Below are positions 59,674 through 64,000 of a DNA stretch of 64,000 bases, in pieces. The DNA lies in the NCBI GenBank assembly GCA_963703605.1, contig CAVPFC010000005.1:62001-126000 (forward strand), given 5' to 3'. The notes below the pieces were generated by a model. That model worked only from the letters and a program-made list of their open reading frames with translations, was not told the DNA's origin and made no database searches. Both the position numbers and the translations under genes were made by a program. Every line of letters starts with the position of its first letter. Position 1 is the stretch's first letter. The DNA is from DASXKD01 sp963703605 (GTDB taxonomy: Bacteria > Actinomycetota > Actinomycetes > Streptosporangiales > Streptosporangiaceae).

Positions 59674-60915
59674 TTACGCCAGCGCGAGCGTCTTGCCACG
59701 GCCGGCGCCGAGGCCGACGGCGAACTCGGCCGCGAAGATGGCGAGCAGCGCGACCACGGCGACCGTCCAGCTACCGGTCACGGCGTGCAGCAGGCCGAAG
59801 GCGAGCGGGCCCGCCGTCGCCACCAGGTAGCCGCCGCCCTGGGCGAACGCCGACAGCGACGCGGCCGACACCGGATCCGGCGCGCGCGCCTGGGTGAAGT
59901 AGATGGCCAGCCCCAGCGCACCGCCCTGGCCGACGCCCAGCAACAGCGTCCACGCCACCGCGGTGGACAGCGGCGCGAACCACGCACCGGCCAGCCCGAC
60001 GGCACTCACCGCCACCGTGGCCGCGACAAGCACCCGCTGGTCACGGGCGCGGTGGGCGAGCACGGGGGCCAGCAGCCCGGTGGGCGCGCCGCCGAGGTTC
60101 ATCAAGGCGAGCAGGAAGCCCGCGTGTACCGCTCCCGCGCCCCGGTCCCGGAACATGATCGGCAGCCACGAGAGCGCCGTGTAATAAGTCAGGCTCTGCA
60201 GCCCCATGAAGGCCAGCACCTGCCACGCCAGCAGGTGCCTGGACATCTCCGCCAGCCGCCCGTGTGCCCGCTGGCCGCTGGCCGGGCTGGCCGGTTCCGT
60301 GCGGAACCGCCACTGGGGCAGCCACACCAGCGCCGCCGCGAAGGCGGGCAGCGCCCACAGCCCCACGGTCAGCGGGATCGAGCCCCCCGACGCCTGGTAC
60401 AGCGGCACGGCGATCAGCGAGCCGAGCACCGACCCGGCCGACATGCTCAGCAGGTAGGTCCCGATCAGCAGCCCGGCCTGACCGGGACGGCGCCGTTTGA
60501 CCAGGCTGGGCAGCAGTACATTCATCAGCGCGATCGCACCGGTGGCGACCACCGTGCCCGGGAACAACAGCACACTGGGCAGGGCGCCGCGGGCCAGCAA
60601 GCCGGCACCCAGCAGGAGCAGCGCGACCAGCAGCACCCGCTCTTCCCCGAACCGGCGCGACAGCGGCGCAGCCACCGGCGAGAACACCGCGAAGCAGAGC
60701 ACCGGAACGGCGGCGAGCGCCGCGATCGCCCCGGACGGCAGGTGCAGTGCGGACTCCAGCTCCGGGAACAACGGGGGCAGGCTGGTGATCGCGGCGCGCA
60801 GGTTGAACGCCAGCGCGAGCATGCCGGCGATGAACAGCACCGGCGCCCAGTTGCGCCGGCCCTGGCCGCAGCCGGGGCGGCAGGGGGCGCAACAGGCTCG
60901 GACATCTTCGGCCAC
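59674..60915 (-). CDS. MFS transporter (CynX/NimT family)
   Basis: A 413-residue 12-helix transporter from GTG 60915, just behind GGGGGGAGG. Family features: FIAGMLALAFNLRAAITSLPPLF, FSPVAAPLSRRFGEERVLL, GGGYLVATAGPLAFG. The NimT/CynX group exports nitroimidazoles or imports cyanate; the substrate here is unknown. A Cys-rich N-terminus (CCAPCRPGCG, six Cys in the first 15 residues) is odd and could bind metal. It begins 28 bases after the acnA stop and is probably co-transcribed with it. Confidence 0.87.
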   Translation of the reverse strand: MAEDVRACCAPCRPGCGQGRRNWAPVLFIAGMLALAFNLRAAITSLPPLFPELESALHLPSGAIAALAAVPVLCFAVFSPVAAPLSRRFGEERVLLVALLLLGAGLLARGALPSVLLFPGTVVATGAIALMNVLLPSLVKRRRPGQAGLLIGTYLLSMSAGSVLGSLIAVPLYQASGGSIPLTVGLWALPAFAAALVWLPQWRFRTEPASPASGQRAHGRLAEMSRHLLAWQVLAFMGLQSLTYYTALSWLPIMFRDRGAGAVHAGFLLALMNLGGAPTGLLAPVLAHRARDQRVLVAATVAVSAVGLAGAWFAPLSTAVAWTLLLGVGQGGALGLAIYFTQARAPDPVSAASLSAFAQGGGYLVATAGPLAFGLLHAVTGSWTVAVVALLAIFAAEFAVGLGAGRGKTLALA

Positions 60916-60943
60916 GTTACCGCCTCCCCCCAGCTCTGCGCGC

Positions 60944-63709
<2,766 letters not shown>

Positions 63710-63804
63710 GGCGTGCCTCGCCTCCTCGTGTGGCTGCCCGCGATGCTCTTCCCGCATCCTCCCGCAGCACACGTGTTGCGGGCGTGGCGGCCTCCCCGCA
63801 GAAA

Positions 63805-63863
63805 TATCTCGATGTCAAGCTACCCTTCAACGGTAGGCGCGATTTATCTCGACGTCAAGCTAC
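63805..63863. promoter_or_regulatory. Repeated operator upstream of acnA, two copies 40 bp apart
   Basis: TATCTCGATGTCAAGCTAC (63805-63823) and TATCTCGACGTCAAGCTAC (63845-63863) differ at one base and begin exactly 40 bp apart, close to four helical turns. The core CTCGACGTCAAG is nearly palindromic. They lie 96 and 136 bases before the acnA start and outside any gene. Confidence 0.6.
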
Positions 63864-63940
63864 TTTGGTGTTGCGAAACGAGCGGACGGCGCCGGTGGCC
63901 ACGGCCCGGAGCAACCTCGCCGGGCCGCGGCCGACCGAGG

Positions 63941-64000
63941 CTATGAGGCCAGCGTGTCGACGGAGACCTGCCACAGCCGCGCGGCGACGTCCGGGTCGAG
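63941..64000 (-). CDS. C-terminal end of a short-chain dehydrogenase (partial)
   Basis: The minus-strand frame ending at TAG (63941-63943) reads LDPDVAARLWQVSVDTLAS. This resembles the C-terminus of the protochlorophyllide reductase-like SDRs (DPEVARRLWxVSxxL). Only 19 codons are in the window, so the assignment is tentative. Confidence 0.5.
   Translation of the reverse strand, partial: LDPDVAARLWQVSVDTLAS

Overview
The window is about 70 percent GC or higher, coding-dense on both strands, with GTG/ATG starts, many 1-8 base start/stop overlaps and F420- and mycothiol-type enzymes. The set hemE, hemY-type oxidase, hemQ, DUF3000, HRDC ribonuclease D, ppk with a NUDIX/SixA fusion, dxs, DUF4349 and a clpP/clpP/PopR cluster is typical of filamentous or related Actinomycetota. 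Streptosporangiales-like is my best guess, but nothing here fixes the genus. I see no rRNA, tRNA, CRISPR array, transposase, integrase or phage gene. This is chromosomal sequence with a mild accessory flavour in the first 23 kb.

Layout. 1-5.5 kb: a MOSC/ferredoxin-reductase fusion coupled to a double DUF427 protein, an atypical SDR, a CGNR zinc-finger regulator and a LysR regulator. 5.6-9.8 kb: a secreted Ig-like/propeller protein of visibly lower GC, a drug exporter with divergent MerR regulator, and a truncated acetyltransferase. 10-17.8 kb: a Clp_N-only protein facing an HTH protein, a PadR-controlled ABC exporter, a decayed LuxR fragment and a second sliding clamp (dnaN paralogue). 17.8-24.1 kb: hydrolase, aldo/keto reductase, a MarR/MFS pair with a repeated operator, amidohydrolase and gamma-carbonic anhydrase. 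24.1-26 kb: two ClpP genes and a PopR-like regulator. 26-36.6 kb: D-amino-acid oxidase, maleylpyruvate isomerase-like protein, F420 oxidoreductase, PRC-barrel protein, archaeal-type ValRS, DUF1349 protein, cupin and a two-component system. 36.7-40 kb: a MacB-like exporter. 40-48 kb: coproporphyrin-dependent haem genes, DUF3000, rnd and ogt. 48-64 kb, nearly all minus strand: NUDIX, ppk, fprA, dxs, transporters, xylA, xylB, TSUP, acnA, and the last 19 codons of an SDR.

How genes cooperate. HemE, the FAD-dependent porphyrinogen oxidase and HemQ supply haem. FprA may supply electrons to ferredoxins or P450s. Dxs feeds isoprenoids. Ppk makes polyphosphate, and its overlapping NUDIX partner probably cleans nucleotide or polyphosphate metabolites. 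XylB and XylA convert xylose to xylulose 5-phosphate. AcnA is a TCA enzyme. Four exporters (two DHA2 MFS, two ABC) each sit beside a regulator of the MerR, MarR, PadR or NarL type.

Most interesting are: (i) the clp cluster, where the second ClpP has Gly in place of the nucleophilic Ser, the PopR-like regulator ends in Ala-Leu-Ala-Ala, and a 30-bp palindrome lies before the first clpP; (ii) a recurring TANNNT box placed 6-7 bases before annotated starts, suggesting leaderless transcripts, one of them on a 35-codon ORF coupled to a cupin gene; (iii) a repeated operator with exact 40-bp spacing upstream of acnA. Six otherwise intact genes carry seven net single-base frameshifts. Restoring one base at each gives family-normal lengths, so sequencing or assembly indels are likely and should be settled before any are called pseudogenes.
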